Shown piece after piece: positions 32,002-40,362 of a stretch of 64,000 bases of DNA. The DNA comes from PALSA-610 sp038239145 (GTDB taxonomy: Bacteria; Actinomycetota; Acidimicrobiia; IMCC26256; PALSA-610), in NCBI GenBank assembly GCA_038239145.1, contig JBBSFB010000012.1:1-64000 (forward strand). The letters are read 5' to 3'. Below the pieces are notes generated by a model that worked only from the letters and a program-made list of their open reading frames with translations, ran no database searches and was not told the DNA's origin. The position numbers and the translations under genes are program-made. The first letter of the stretch is position 1; the number at the start of each line of letters is the position of its first letter.

Positions 32002-33258
32002 TCACCCGACGGACTTCGCTGTCGGCGTGAACTGCACGGGCAGATGCTTGATGCCACCGACGAGCGGGATGCCCATCGCTTCGAGTGGTACCGGATCGCC
32101 GACGACTTCGATATCGGGCAACCGAGTGAGCAGTTGGCGGAACGCCACGGAGACCTCGCGTCGGGCCAGGTGCGCGCCGAGACAGAAGTGCGGCCCGGGT
32201 CCTCCGAAACCGACGTGCGGGTTCGGGTCGCGCCGCACGTCGAAGCGCTCGGGGTCGTCGAAGACGCGCGGATCGCGATTCGCGGCGCCGTAGAGAAGCA
32301 CGACCTTGTCGCCCTTTACGAAGTCGTGCTCGGAGATGCTCACGGGTCCCGTCGCAGTTCGGCGCATGAATGTGACTGGTGACGCAACCCGCACGATCTC
32401 TTCGACCGCCGTCGGCGTGAGCCCGTCGAGATCGGCCTGCCAGGCCGCGCGCTGATCGGGATTCTTGGACAGGAGATGCATCCCGTGGCTGATCGCGGTG
32501 CGCGTCGTGTCGTTGCCGGCGACGGCCAAGAGGATGAAGAACGGCGCGATCTCGCTCGGCGCGAGCATGTCCTCGCCGAGATCGTTGTGCACGAGCGCGG
32601 AGGTGAGGTCGTCGGCGGGCTCCTTACGACGCGCCTCGGCCAACTCGCTCATCAGCCCCGACAGCTCCACGCCCGCCTCGAACATGGCTTGGAACGGGTC
32701 GCGACCGCCGAGCATCTCGGGATCGCCGGCGCCCAGGATGATGTTCGTCGCGCCGAGCACGGTGCCGAACTCGCTGCGCGGGATGCCCATCATGTCGCAG
32801 ATCACCAGCAGCGGGAACGGCTGGGAGATCGCTTCGACGAGATCGACCGTGCCGCGCTCGCACATGGCGTCGATCACTTCGGTGCAGATGGTCTCGACGG
32901 AATCGAGGACGCCCTGCAACTGCCGCGGGGTGAACGACCGCGCGACGATGCCGCGCTGACGGGCGTGGCGGGGGTCGTCCATGTTGATGAACGAACCGAA
33001 GAACTCCATCGCCTCGGCCGGGAGGTCCGGGATCGAGACCGCACCTTGGCCGGAGCAGAAGTCCTGCGGCCGTCGACTGATCTCGACGACCTCCGCGTAG
33101 CGAACCACGGCCTGGAACCGCTCGGTCAATCCCGACATCGGATTGTCGAACTCGACCGGCAGGAACGGCCCGGTCTCGCGCAGCTCCGCGAGCGCCGCCA
33201 TGCGGTCGGCGAGCGGTTGGCGCCAGAACCCGACTTCTACGAGCGGCGATACAGCCAT
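32002..33258 (-). CDS. Cytochrome P450
   Basis: A 418-residue soluble bacterial P450. The oxygen-activation helix reads LLAVAGNDTTRTAI (near residue 250), EEIVRVASPV carries the ExxR, and the haem Cys is in FGGPGPHFCLGAHLAR (near residue 360). Overall it resembles the CYP125/CYP142 steroid-26-hydroxylase group, for example PFPLLVICDMMGIP and DDPRHARQRGIVARSFTPR. The ATG at 33258 follows a TTG that would add two residues. Upstream of the acyl-CoA dehydrogenase on the same strand, 59 nt apart. Confidence 0.92.
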   Translation of the reverse strand: MAVSPLVEVGFWRQPLADRMAALAELRETGPFLPVEFDNPMSGLTERFQAVVRYAEVVEISRRPQDFCSGQGAVSIPDLPAEAMEFFGSFINMDDPRHARQRGIVARSFTPRQLQGVLDSVETICTEVIDAMCERGTVDLVEAISQPFPLLVICDMMGIPRSEFGTVLGATNIILGAGDPEMLGGRDPFQAMFEAGVELSGLMSELAEARRKEPADDLTSALVHNDLGEDMLAPSEIAPFFILLAVAGNDTTRTAISHGMHLLSKNPDQRAAWQADLDGLTPTAVEEIVRVASPVTFMRRTATGPVSISEHDFVKGDKVVLLYGAANRDPRVFDDPERFDVRRDPNPHVGFGGPGPHFCLGAHLARREVSVAFRQLLTRLPDIEVVGDPVPLEAMGIPLVGGIKHLPVQFTPTAKSVG

Positions 33259-33388
33259 GGCCAACGAGTCCCCCTGTTGAGTGACCGCAAACTAGCGACC
33301 GGCGGGCGTACGACGCGATTGCCGGTGCCGGGCACGCGGCCCCACTCGTTAGCCTCGAGAACCGGGCCCCGGCACGAGAGGACACCCC

Positions 33389-33763
33389 ATGGACAATCCG
33401 GTCGTGCACTTCGAGGTCATCGGGACCGACCCGCAGGGGCTCCGGCGCTACTACGCCGATCTGTTCGGGTGGACGTTCGACACCAGCGGTCCCGTGTCCG
33501 AGGAGGTCTCCGAAGCCGGCAACTACGGCTTCGTCGACAACGAGGGTGACGGGATCCCCGGCGGTGTGGGCGGCGGCGCGGCCTACGACGCCCACGTGAT
33601 GTTCTACGTCGGCGTCGCCGACGTGGAGGCCGCGCTCGCCGAAGCCGAGCACCTCGGTGGAACCCGACTCGTGGGACCGAGCAAGGCACCCGGAGTCGAC
33701 CTGGTCATCGGTCACTTCCGCGACCCCCAGGGCAATCTGATCGGCGTCGCCGGCGTCGCGTAA
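33389..33763 (+). CDS. VOC family protein
   Basis: A 124-residue one-module glyoxalase/bleomycin-resistance-fold protein: VVHFEVIGTDPQGLRRYYADLFGWTF at the start and MFYVGVADVEAALAEAEHLGG in the second half, closing with FRDPQGNLIGVAG. Two such modules or a dimer make a metal site; the reaction is unknown. AGAGG about 8 nt upstream of the ATG is a fair ribosome-binding site. Divergent from the P450, 130 nt apart. Confidence 0.88.
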   Translation: MDNPVVHFEVIGTDPQGLRRYYADLFGWTFDTSGPVSEEVSEAGNYGFVDNEGDGIPGGVGGGAAYDAHVMFYVGVADVEAALAEAEHLGGTRLVGPSKAPGVDLVIGHFRDPQGNLIGVAGVA

Positions 33764-33807
33764 CGCGCCGCCCCAGTGGTGCGCTGCGCGCGCGACGATT
33801 CACGCAG

Positions 33808-33936
33808 ATGGCGCGCACCCTGATCGTCACGATCCGCTTCTGCGATCTGGTCGCGTCGACGGAGCGCCGGACGCGCCTCGGCGACAAATGGCATGCGGCC
33901 GGGAAGACTGAGACGCGCACCCTCGCCGAGGCGTAG
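33808..33936 (+). pseudogene. Remnant of a class III nucleotidyl cyclase
   Basis: A 42-codon open frame, MARTLIVTIRFCDLVASTER..., matches the start of class III cyclase domains (normally ...FTDLVGSTERxxRLGD, with Asp binding metal). It keeps RRTRLGD, then ends in unrelated residues and a TAG. The rest of the roughly 160-residue domain is gone. It lies directly before the convergent cNMP-binding gene and may be what is left of its partner. Confidence 0.5.
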
Positions 33937-33973
33937 TCGCCGGGCCCCCGGTACTCAGTACTCCGGCTCGGGC

Positions 33974-34459
33974 CTAGTACTCCGGTTCTGGATCGCGCTC
34001 CGAGCCGAGCACACGGCGCGAGCTCGACGAGCGCATCAAGCTGCCGAGCACGATGTCGACCATCCCGAGCCCACCTTCATGGTCGGAGTACTGATACTTG
34101 ATGTCGGCGAGGTAGGTCGTCATCACGTGAAGTCGCTCGGCCAGGAGCCGAGCGAGCGCGAGCGACAACCGGGGCTCGGCTTCGAGCATCGCGTCCGCGT
34201 CGTCGATGACGGCCAGGACCGACGGCGCGTTCGCGGCGACATCCGCCGTCGCGGAGATCCCGAGCAGCAGCGACATCTCTCCGACGCACGCGCCCGGCTC
34301 CGTCACAGTCGCGACGGTCATCCCGCCCTTCTCGATGCGAAGCGCTCCTTCGATCAGCACGTACAGCGCGGGTACCGGCTGCCCGTCGACCAGAAGCACT
34401 TCGTCGGCGGCGAGCGAACGGCGGGGGAGCCCGTGCGTCAGGGTGAGCAATTCATCCAC
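33974..34459 (-). CDS. Cyclic-nucleotide-binding domain protein
   Basis: A 161-residue protein consisting mainly of a Crp-type cNMP-binding beta-roll: LLTLTHGLPRRSLAADEVLLVDGQPVPALYVLIEGALRI, then the phosphate-binding cassette region GACVGEMSLLLGISATADVAAN, and a C-terminal helix. No DNA-binding domain follows. The usual Arg in the phosphate-binding cassette is not obvious (SATADV), so cyclic nucleotide binding may be weak or lost. GTG 34459 starts at the domain edge. Confidence 0.82.
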   Translation of the reverse strand: MDELLTLTHGLPRRSLAADEVLLVDGQPVPALYVLIEGALRIEKGGMTVATVTEPGACVGEMSLLLGISATADVAANAPSVLAVIDDADAMLEAEPRLSLALARLLAERLHVMTTYLADIKYQYSDHEGGLGMVDIVLGSLMRSSSSRRVLGSERDPEPEY

Positions 34460-34551
34460 ACCTCGGAGTGTCGCGCACAGCCGCCCACACCGTCGCACTC
34501 ACCGTCCGGCTCCGGAGTGGGCCCGTCATGTTGCGGTTCGGGGGGCTAGAG

Positions 34552-36735
34552 CTAGGCGATGGCGTCGCGGACGCGCGCGTCGTGGAGATACGCCGACGTA
34601 CTGCCGTCTTCCCGACACCGCTCACCGAGTGGAGCTCCGCACGCGGTGCAGGCAACGAGGTTCCGGACCGCGAGCGCCACATCCCCCACCACGTCGGTGC
34701 GCAGCTCGCGGGGATCGAACGTGATCAGGCGCAGGTTCGGACGACCCGCCGAGGGCGCGGCCGGCGCGCTCGCGGCGACTTCTTCGAGGAACGTACACGC
34801 CTCCGCGAGATCGATGCTCCGCCGCAGCGGTGGCATCGCCGCGAGCAGCTGGGCCCGGTAAGACTGTTTCGCGAGCCGCGGATCCAGGACGGCCACCACG
34901 CCCCGGTCGTCGCGTGTACGGATGAGTCGCCCCGCGCCCTGCGCGAGCACGAGCGCGGCGACCGGTAGATCCACGGCAACGAACGCGTCGAGACCGCGAA
35001 GTTGTGCGCGCGCTCGGCGCGCCGCGTGCAGTGGTTCATCGGGGACAGGAAAGGGGATCTTGTCGATCACGACGAGCACGCACGACGCCCCGGCCGCGTC
35101 GATCCCGGCCCAGAAAGATCGGGTCCCCACGAGCACCGACGTCTCGTCGTCGATGAAGTCCTTGGTCAATGTCCCCGAGTCGCGATCGCCTTGCGTGAGG
35201 ATGTGATGCCCCGTGCGCTCGCGCAATACCTCGGAGAAGCGTTGGACGTTGGCATGGGACGTGCAGAGCACGAGCGCGCGCCCACCCGCCGCGTTGACGA
35301 GCGCGCAGAGACGGTCGGCCGACTCCTCCATCCACGCGTCGCGCGCGCGCGACGGATCGGGCAGATCCTTGCCCACGTAGAGGATCCCCTGCTCCTTCCA
35401 CGAGAACGACGACGGCGTCTGCACCGCGGCGTAGCCACGACCCGCACGCGAGGTCCACCGCCCTTCGTCGTCCTTCTCGCCCCACGTTCCCGGCGCCGCG
35501 TCGGACTGGAACCCCGTCTGGAACGCGAGCGCCCGGTACGGCGGTTCCCCGCCCAGCGTCGCCGACACTGCGATGACGGGGTGCCACATGAGCAGCGCGT
35601 GCGCGATCGTCTCGCCCGCGGCAACCGGCGCGATGCGGAGCCGCTTCGACCTCCCGGCCGGCTCGACCCACACGACGTCACCGTCGTCGGGCGCCGCGAG
35701 CCTTCGCAGCACGTCGAGCCGACCGAGCGCGAGCCGGGCCGTGCGTTTGGCGTACTCGCTCTCCGACGTGACGATCTTGGCGTTGGCCCGGGCGAGCCGC
35801 TCCGCGGCACGGAGCAAAGCCTGGTCGAGGTCGGGATCGCGACCGACCGGCACGCTTCCATCGCGGTCTTCGATCACCGCCGACAACGACCGGCCGGCCT
35901 CACTCAGCCCGTTGATCAACTCGGCGTCGACACCCGATCGGGCGAGCATCCCGCTCAGCCGCGTGATGGCATCGGCGGACATGTCGCCGGCGAACGCGTT
36001 CGTCGCGTTCTCGGCGAAGGCGTGCGCCTCGTCGATGATCACGATGTCGTGATCCGGGAGCACCCGGCGCTCCGACGACAGGTGCGCGCAGTACAGCGCG
36101 TGGTTCACGACGAGGATCGACGCGCCCTGCGCGCGCTCGCGGGCGCGTTCCGCGAAGCACGCCTCGCCGTCCTTGCACTCCGCCTTTCCCGGGCACTCGA
36201 GGCTCGTGCACGTCACTGCTTTCCAGGCCGCGTCGTTGATCTCGCGCGGAAGCTCGGACCGGTCGCCCATGGTCGAACCCTCGGCGAACGCACGCAGTCG
36301 TTCGAGCTGGCGCGGGAAGTCGCGACCGACGGGCGTCTCGAACAGGGCATCCGGTCCGCCCGCCGCGTTCAGTTTCGCCCGACACAAGTAGTTCGAGCGG
36401 CCCTTCAACAAGGCGTACGTGAAATCGATCCCGCCGTGCGCCTTCAGCGCCGGGAGATCCTTTCCGACCAGCTGCGTCTGCAGCGCGATCGTCGATGTGG
36501 CGATCACGACCTTGAGCCCGGACGCGACCGCGGGAACCAGATACGCGAGGCTCTTCCCCGACCCGGTCGGCGCCTCCGCAAGCAGGTGATGACCCTGCGA
36601 GATCGCGTCGGCGACGGCGCCGGTGAGGTCGTGCTGGCCGTCCCGGCGCTCGCCGTTCATGCCCGAGACGGCCGCATCGAGCACCGCATGCGGATCGCCC
36701 CGCCACGTCACCCGCTCCCCCGAATCCGCGCTCAC
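34552..36735 (-). CDS. DinG/XPD-like ATP-dependent DNA helicase
   Basis: A 727-residue superfamily 2 helicase with Walker A EAPTGSGKSLAYLVP (near residue 55), the DEAH box VIIDEAHAF (near 235) and C-terminal motifs SHANVQRFS, VLVGTRSFWAGID and QGAGRLIRTRDD. Cysteines at YLCRAKL and in CTSLECPGKAECKDGEACF fit the 4Fe-4S cluster of XPD/DinG enzymes. The last 35 residues add a small zinc-ribbon-like end (CTACGAPLGERC). It unwinds 5'-tailed DNA, probably at damaged or R-loop sites. The GTG at 36735 is the start. Confidence 0.93.
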   Translation of the reverse strand: MSADSGERVTWRGDPHAVLDAAVSGMNGERRDGQHDLTGAVADAISQGHHLLAEAPTGSGKSLAYLVPAVASGLKVVIATSTIALQTQLVGKDLPALKAHGGIDFTYALLKGRSNYLCRAKLNAAGGPDALFETPVGRDFPRQLERLRAFAEGSTMGDRSELPREINDAAWKAVTCTSLECPGKAECKDGEACFAERARERAQGASILVVNHALYCAHLSSERRVLPDHDIVIIDEAHAFAENATNAFAGDMSADAITRLSGMLARSGVDAELINGLSEAGRSLSAVIEDRDGSVPVGRDPDLDQALLRAAERLARANAKIVTSESEYAKRTARLALGRLDVLRRLAAPDDGDVVWVEPAGRSKRLRIAPVAAGETIAHALLMWHPVIAVSATLGGEPPYRALAFQTGFQSDAAPGTWGEKDDEGRWTSRAGRGYAAVQTPSSFSWKEQGILYVGKDLPDPSRARDAWMEESADRLCALVNAAGGRALVLCTSHANVQRFSEVLRERTGHHILTQGDRDSGTLTKDFIDDETSVLVGTRSFWAGIDAAGASCVLVVIDKIPFPVPDEPLHAARRARAQLRGLDAFVAVDLPVAALVLAQGAGRLIRTRDDRGVVAVLDPRLAKQSYRAQLLAAMPPLRRSIDLAEACTFLEEVAASAPAAPSAGRPNLRLITFDPRELRTDVVGDVALAVRNLVACTACGAPLGERCREDGSTSAYLHDARVRDAIA

Positions 36736-36833
36736 CCGATCACGCTAGACACTGCGAACGCCATCGACGGCGACCGACCCGAATCGCGGCGGCGCGGCTT
36801 CCCTCGCCGACCTCGACCGGCTATGACGGGGCC

Positions 36834-37043
36834 ATGCGACTCAGCGCGAGGAACCAGTTGCCCGGCACCATCGTCGAAATTCACGCGGGCGCGGTGACGA
36901 CCACGGTAAAGGTCCGGCTCGAGGGCGGCGCGACGATGACCTCGTCGATCACCAAAGAAGCCGCCGACGAGCTGGGCCTCGAGCCGGGCAAGGACGTCGT
37001 CGTCGTGGTGAAGGCGTCCGACGTCATCATCGCGGTCGAGTAG
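36834..37043 (+). CDS. Molybdenum-pterin-binding protein (Mop/TOBE, molbindin)
   Basis: A 69-residue single TOBE domain, the size of a classic molbindin: SARNQLPGTIVEIHAGAVTTTVKVRL, then SITKEAADELGLEPGKDVVVVVKASDVIIAVE. Such proteins form hexamers that bind molybdate or tungstate and buffer it in the cytoplasm. Divergent from the helicase with 98 nt between. No other molybdate genes are near. Confidence 0.93.
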   Translation: MRLSARNQLPGTIVEIHAGAVTTTVKVRLEGGATMTSSITKEAADELGLEPGKDVVVVVKASDVIIAVE

Positions 37044-37136
37044 GCAGGTTGACTTCCGGCGATCGACCCGGGGTGGTCGGACAGGTCGACGAGCTGACGA
37101 TTGCCGTCCGACCCCGGACAACTTATTGTCGGTGCA

Positions 37137-37508
37137 ATGGCGACCGAATCTTCAGGCCCGAACGGCGACACCGCGATACGCACACTCCTCGCGGCGTTCG
37201 GCGAAGCGTGGAATGCGCACGACCTCGATGCCGCGCTCGCGCTCACGACCGACGACGTCGTCTTCGAGAGCACCGGCCCGGCGCCCGACGGCGAACGCTT
37301 CGTCGGGCGGGCCGCGGTGCGGGGTGCGTGGGACCCGATCTTCGCTGATCTCTCGGCGTACTTCGACGGGGAGGAACTGGTCGTCGCGGGCGACCGCGCC
37401 GCGCAGTGTTGGACGTATCACTGGGGCGACGGCCACATCCGCGGCATCGACTTCTTCACCCTGCGCGACGGCAAGGTCGCGGAGAAGCTCTCCTACGTCA
37501 AGGGCTGA
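37137..37508 (+). CDS. SnoaL-like / ketosteroid-isomerase-type protein
   Basis: A 123-residue NTF2-fold protein: TLLAAFGEAWNAHDLDAALALTTDDVVFES, then GRAAVRGAWDPIF and IRGIDFFTLRDGKVAEKLSYVKG. This closing pattern is typical of SnoaL_2 domains. Substrate unknown. ATG 37137 is the first codon after a non-coding stretch. Confidence 0.88.
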   Translation: MATESSGPNGDTAIRTLLAAFGEAWNAHDLDAALALTTDDVVFESTGPAPDGERFVGRAAVRGAWDPIFADLSAYFDGEELVVAGDRAAQCWTYHWGDGHIRGIDFFTLRDGKVAEKLSYVKG

Positions 37509-37533
37509 GTCCCGAGCGTTACTCGGGCGCTGA

Positions 37534-38395
37534 TCACTTCCCGGCGCGGCCGATCGTCGCGACCTCGGCCGCACTCAGCGTCACGGCTGCGGCTGCGATG
37601 TTGCTCTCGAGGTGCTCGACCGAACCGGTACCCGGCATGGGGAGCATCTCCGGTGAGCGGGCGAGCAGCCACGCGAGCGCGACCTGGCGCGATGTCGCGT
37701 CGTGCTCCTTCGCGATCTGTTCCACCGCGTGGTTTTGATCGAGGTCGAGAATGGGCGCCCACGGCAGGAACGCGATCTCCTCCTGCTCGCACAGGTCGAT
37801 CATCGACTCCTACGCGCGATCGCTCGTGTTGTACCGGTTCTGGACCGACACGATCGCGGTCAGCTGTTGCGCCTCGTGCAACTGCGACTCGGTGACGTTG
37901 CAGAGGCCTATGTACCGGATCTTTCCTGTGCCTTCAGCTCGACCAGCGCGCCGATCGACTCCTCGAACGGCACGGTGCGGTCGGGCCGGTGGAACTGGTA
38001 GAGCGCGATCTGATCGACCCCAACCGTTGCAGGCTGACGTTGCACGCCTCGACAAGGTGGTCGGGCCGGCCGTTCTCGGTCCACACGTTCGGGCCCGAGC
38101 GTTCGAGGCCACCCTTCGTCCCGATGACCAGGTCGTCCGGATACGGCGCCAATGCTTCGGCGATCAGCGTCTCGCTCACGTCGGGGCCGTACGCGTCGGC
38201 AGTGTCGATGAAGTTGACACCGAGCTCGACCGCGCGGCGCAGGACCGCCTTGGCGACCTCGCGGTCCGGCGGCTCGCCCCAGATCCCCGAGCCCGTGATG
38301 CGCATCGCACCGAAGCCGAGCCGATTGACCGTGAGATCGCCGCCGAGATCGATCGTTCCCGAAGTTGCCGCCGTCGCCGAGCCCAAATCTGTCAT
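37534..38395 (-). pseudogene. Aldo/keto reductase, broken by two frameshifts and a stop
   Basis: Read leftward from ATG 38395, an AKR starts with LGGDLTVNRLGFGAMRITG and DTADAYGPDVSETLIAEAL. It shifts frame after SLQRLG at about 38024, where G4 stands in place of an expected G5. It then reads DQIALYQFHRPDRTVPFEES, shifts again near 37930 (GG for GGG), continues GKIRYIGLCNVTESQLHEAQ, meets an in-frame TAG near 37811 and ends EHLESNIAAAAVTLSA. Together this is one full-length enzyme of about 285 residues. Two of the three lesions are single-G losses in G runs, so sequencing error is possible. Catalytic Asp/Tyr/Lys/His positions would all be present. Confidence 0.8.
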
Positions 38396-38496
38396 GAAGA
38401 TCTCCTCCGTCGCTGCGCGAGTCTCGCGGATCACAAATACCCAACGGTCATCGAAAATCGGCGGCGCCGACGCAACGCAATTCTTAGGATCCCCAC

Positions 38497-38895
38497 GTGG
38501 ACCCGATCCTGCATCTCTCCTTCCCCGTTCGCAATCTCGCCGAGAGCATCGACTTCTACGTGGAGACGCTCGGGTGCGAGCTGGGGCGGGTCCGGGACGG
38601 ATTCGCGGACATCTGGTTCTACGGGATGCAGGTGACGTTGCACGACCGGCCCGAGCAGGTGTTGCCGTCGGGAGAGAACGGCGTCCGCCATTTCGGGGTG
38701 ACGTTGAGCGCGGCGCAGATGGACGCGCTCATGGCGCGGGCCGAGGCAAGGGGCGCAGTGTTCGCGAGCCCGGTGTCGACCGATGATCCCGGCACCGACC
38801 GGGAGCAGACGAAGGCCAAGATCCTCGACCCGAGTGGTCATGAGATCGAGATCAAGACCTACGTCGACCCCGCCGCGGCCCTCGGCCGGGCCTGA
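38497..38895 (+). CDS. VOC family protein
   Basis: A 132-residue glyoxalase-fold protein: ILHLSFPVRNLAESIDFYVETLGCELG, then VRHFGVTLSAAQMDALMARAEARG and KILDPSGHEIEIKTYVD with a likely metal Glu. The start is GTG 38497. It resembles extradiol-dioxygenase-like lyases of unknown substrate. Rightward, directly before the MerR operon. Confidence 0.88.
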   Translation: MDPILHLSFPVRNLAESIDFYVETLGCELGRVRDGFADIWFYGMQVTLHDRPEQVLPSGENGVRHFGVTLSAAQMDALMARAEARGAVFASPVSTDDPGTDREQTKAKILDPSGHEIEIKTYVDPAAALGRA

Positions 38896-38926
38896 CGCCC
38901 GCCCGGGAACGGATTTTCGAACCGGG

Positions 38927-38957
38927 TTGACTGAGAGCGCGCTCGAAGTCATACCGT
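38927..38957 (+). promoter_or_regulatory. MerR-type promoter/operator
   Basis: A -35 box TTGACT (38927-38932) and a -10-like TACCGT (38952-38957) are separated by 19 nt, the over-long spacing that MerR regulators correct by twisting DNA. The spacer carries a dyad: TGACT ... AGTCA outside and GAGCGCGCTC in the centre (38928-38951). The GTG of the merR gene follows only 7 nt after the -10, so the message is probably leaderless. Confidence 0.7.
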
Positions 38958-38964
38958 CGGAGCT

Positions 38965-39328
38965 GTGACCACACTCTCCATCGCCGCCACAGCGGAACGC
39001 ACCGGCGTCTCGGCCCACACCCTGCGGTACTACGAGCGCATCGGCCTCATCGATCCGGTCGGTCGCGACGAAGGCGGGCGCCGGGTCTACAGCGACACCG
39101 ACCTGCTCCGAGTCGACTTCCTCCGCAAGCTCCGCTTACTCCCGCATGCCGATCGCCCGCATGCGGGAGTACGTCGAGATGATCCGCCGGGGCCCGAGCA
39201 CCGAGCCGGCCCGCCTGGCCCTACTCGAAGAGCACCGCCGACACGTCCTGCACGACCTCGAGCACCTCAACGACTGCTTGGGCGCCATCAACTACAAGAT
39301 CGACATGTATCGAAGGAGCACTTCATGA
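38965..39328 (+). pseudogene. MerR-family regulator, frameshifted
   Basis: From GTG 38965 the protein starts with a winged helix-turn-helix: IAATAERTGVSAHTLRYYERIGLI, then GGRRVYSDTDLLRVDFLRKLR. At about 39136 the frame changes; the correct continuation MPIARMREYVEMIRRGP ... HLNDCLGAINYKIDMY is one frame away and ends in TGA overlapping the AKR ATG (ATGA). Restored, it is about 120 residues, normal for MerR proteins acting on AKR operons. The break lies at a perfect 13-bp inverted repeat. It would activate the downstream AKR and LLM genes from its own promoter. Confidence 0.8.
39137..39171. repeat. Perfect 13-bp inverted repeat at the merR frameshift
   Basis: TACTCCCGCATGC (39137-39149) and GCATGCGGGAGTA (39159-39171) are exact reverse complements with a 9-nt loop. 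The left arm is where coding sequence should read about nine different bases, and it is one base longer than that, which creates the frameshift. Confidence 0.85.
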
Positions 39329-40362
39329 CCGCCACACCTGACTCCATTCGCAGTCCCATTCCCACGCGCACGCTCGGTCGCTCCGGCCTCACCGTCTCGG
39401 CCGAAGGCCTCGGCTGCATGGGTATGAGCGACTTCTACGGCACCGGCGACGATGCCGAGTCGACCACCACAATCCACCGCGCCCTCGACCTCGGCGTCAC
39501 CTTCCTCGACACCTCCGACATGTACGGACCGTTCACGAACGAGCAGCTCGTCGGACGCGCGATCAAGGGCCGCCGCAACGACGTCACGATCGCAACGAAG
39601 TTCGGGATCGAGCGCTCGGCAACCGATCCGACCCGCCGCGTCGTCCGCGGCGACGCCGCCTACGTCCGCACCGCGTGCGACGCGTCGCTGCAACGTCTCG
39701 GCGTCGACACCATCGACCTCTACTACGTGCACCGCACCGACCCGAAGACCCCGATCGAGGAGACGATCGGGGCGATGGCCGAGCTCGTCGCGTCCGGCAA
39801 GGTGCGCTACCTCGGGTTGTCCGAAGCCGCCGCCGACACACTCCGCCGGGCCCACGCAGTGCACCCGATCTCGGCGTTGCAGAGCGAGTGGTCGCTCTGG
39901 AGCCGGGACCTCGAGACCGAGATGGTCGGTCTCTGCCGTGAGCTCGGCGTGGGCATCGTTCCGTACAGCCCACTCGGACGCGGATTCCTCACCGGACAGA
40001 TCGCGTCCCTCGACGACTTCGAAGCCGGCGACTTCCGGCGCCACAGCCCCCGCTTCCAGGGCGAGAACTTCGCCAAGAACCTCGACCTCGTCGACCGGGT
40101 CCGCAAGCTCGCAGCCGAGAAGGGCTGCACACCCGGTCAGCTCGCGCTGGCCTGGGTACTCGCCCAGGGCGACGACGTCGCGCCGATCCCCGGCACCAAG
40201 CGGGTGAGGTACCTGGAAGAGAATGCTGCGGCTGTCGATGTCGACCTGACCGCCGCCGACCTCGCCGCCATCGACGCCGCATTCCCCAATGACGTCGCCG
40301 CCGGTGCCCGCTATCCCGACATGAGCCCGATCGAACCCCTCACCCCGAAGGCGCACGCATGA
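39325..40362 (+). CDS. Aldo/keto reductase
   Basis: A 345-residue NADPH-dependent TIM-barrel reductase. Active-site residues: Asp in FLDTSDMYGP (Asp and Tyr), Lys in VTIATKFGIE and His in DLYYVHRTDPKTP. The NADPH-binding end reads IPGTKRVRYLEENAAAVDV. The family typically reduces aldehydes and ketones, including quinones. ATG overlaps the MerR stop (ATGA), and the stop overlaps the LLM start (ATGA), so all three are translationally coupled. A close relative is encoded at 46358. Confidence 0.94.
   Translation: MTATPDSIRSPIPTRTLGRSGLTVSAEGLGCMGMSDFYGTGDDAESTTTIHRALDLGVTFLDTSDMYGPFTNEQLVGRAIKGRRNDVTIATKFGIERSATDPTRRVVRGDAAYVRTACDASLQRLGVDTIDLYYVHRTDPKTPIEETIGAMAELVASGKVRYLGLSEAAADTLRRAHAVHPISALQSEWSLWSRDLETEMVGLCRELGVGIVPYSPLGRGFLTGQIASLDDFEAGDFRRHSPRFQGENFAKNLDLVDRVRKLAAEKGCTPGQLALAWVLAQGDDVAPIPGTKRVRYLEENAAAVDVDLTAADLAAIDAAFPNDVAAGARYPDMSPIEPLTPKAHA

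Noticed and set aside
35002..36897. Long rightward open frame opposite the DinG-like helicase
   Set aside because: Antisense shadow; helicase motifs are all on the minus strand.
38965..40362. Single 465-codon MerR-AKR fusion protein
   Set aside because: The middle of that frame is nonsense; the MerR C-terminus continues in another frame and its stop overlaps the AKR ATG, so it is a frameshifted MerR plus a separate AKR.
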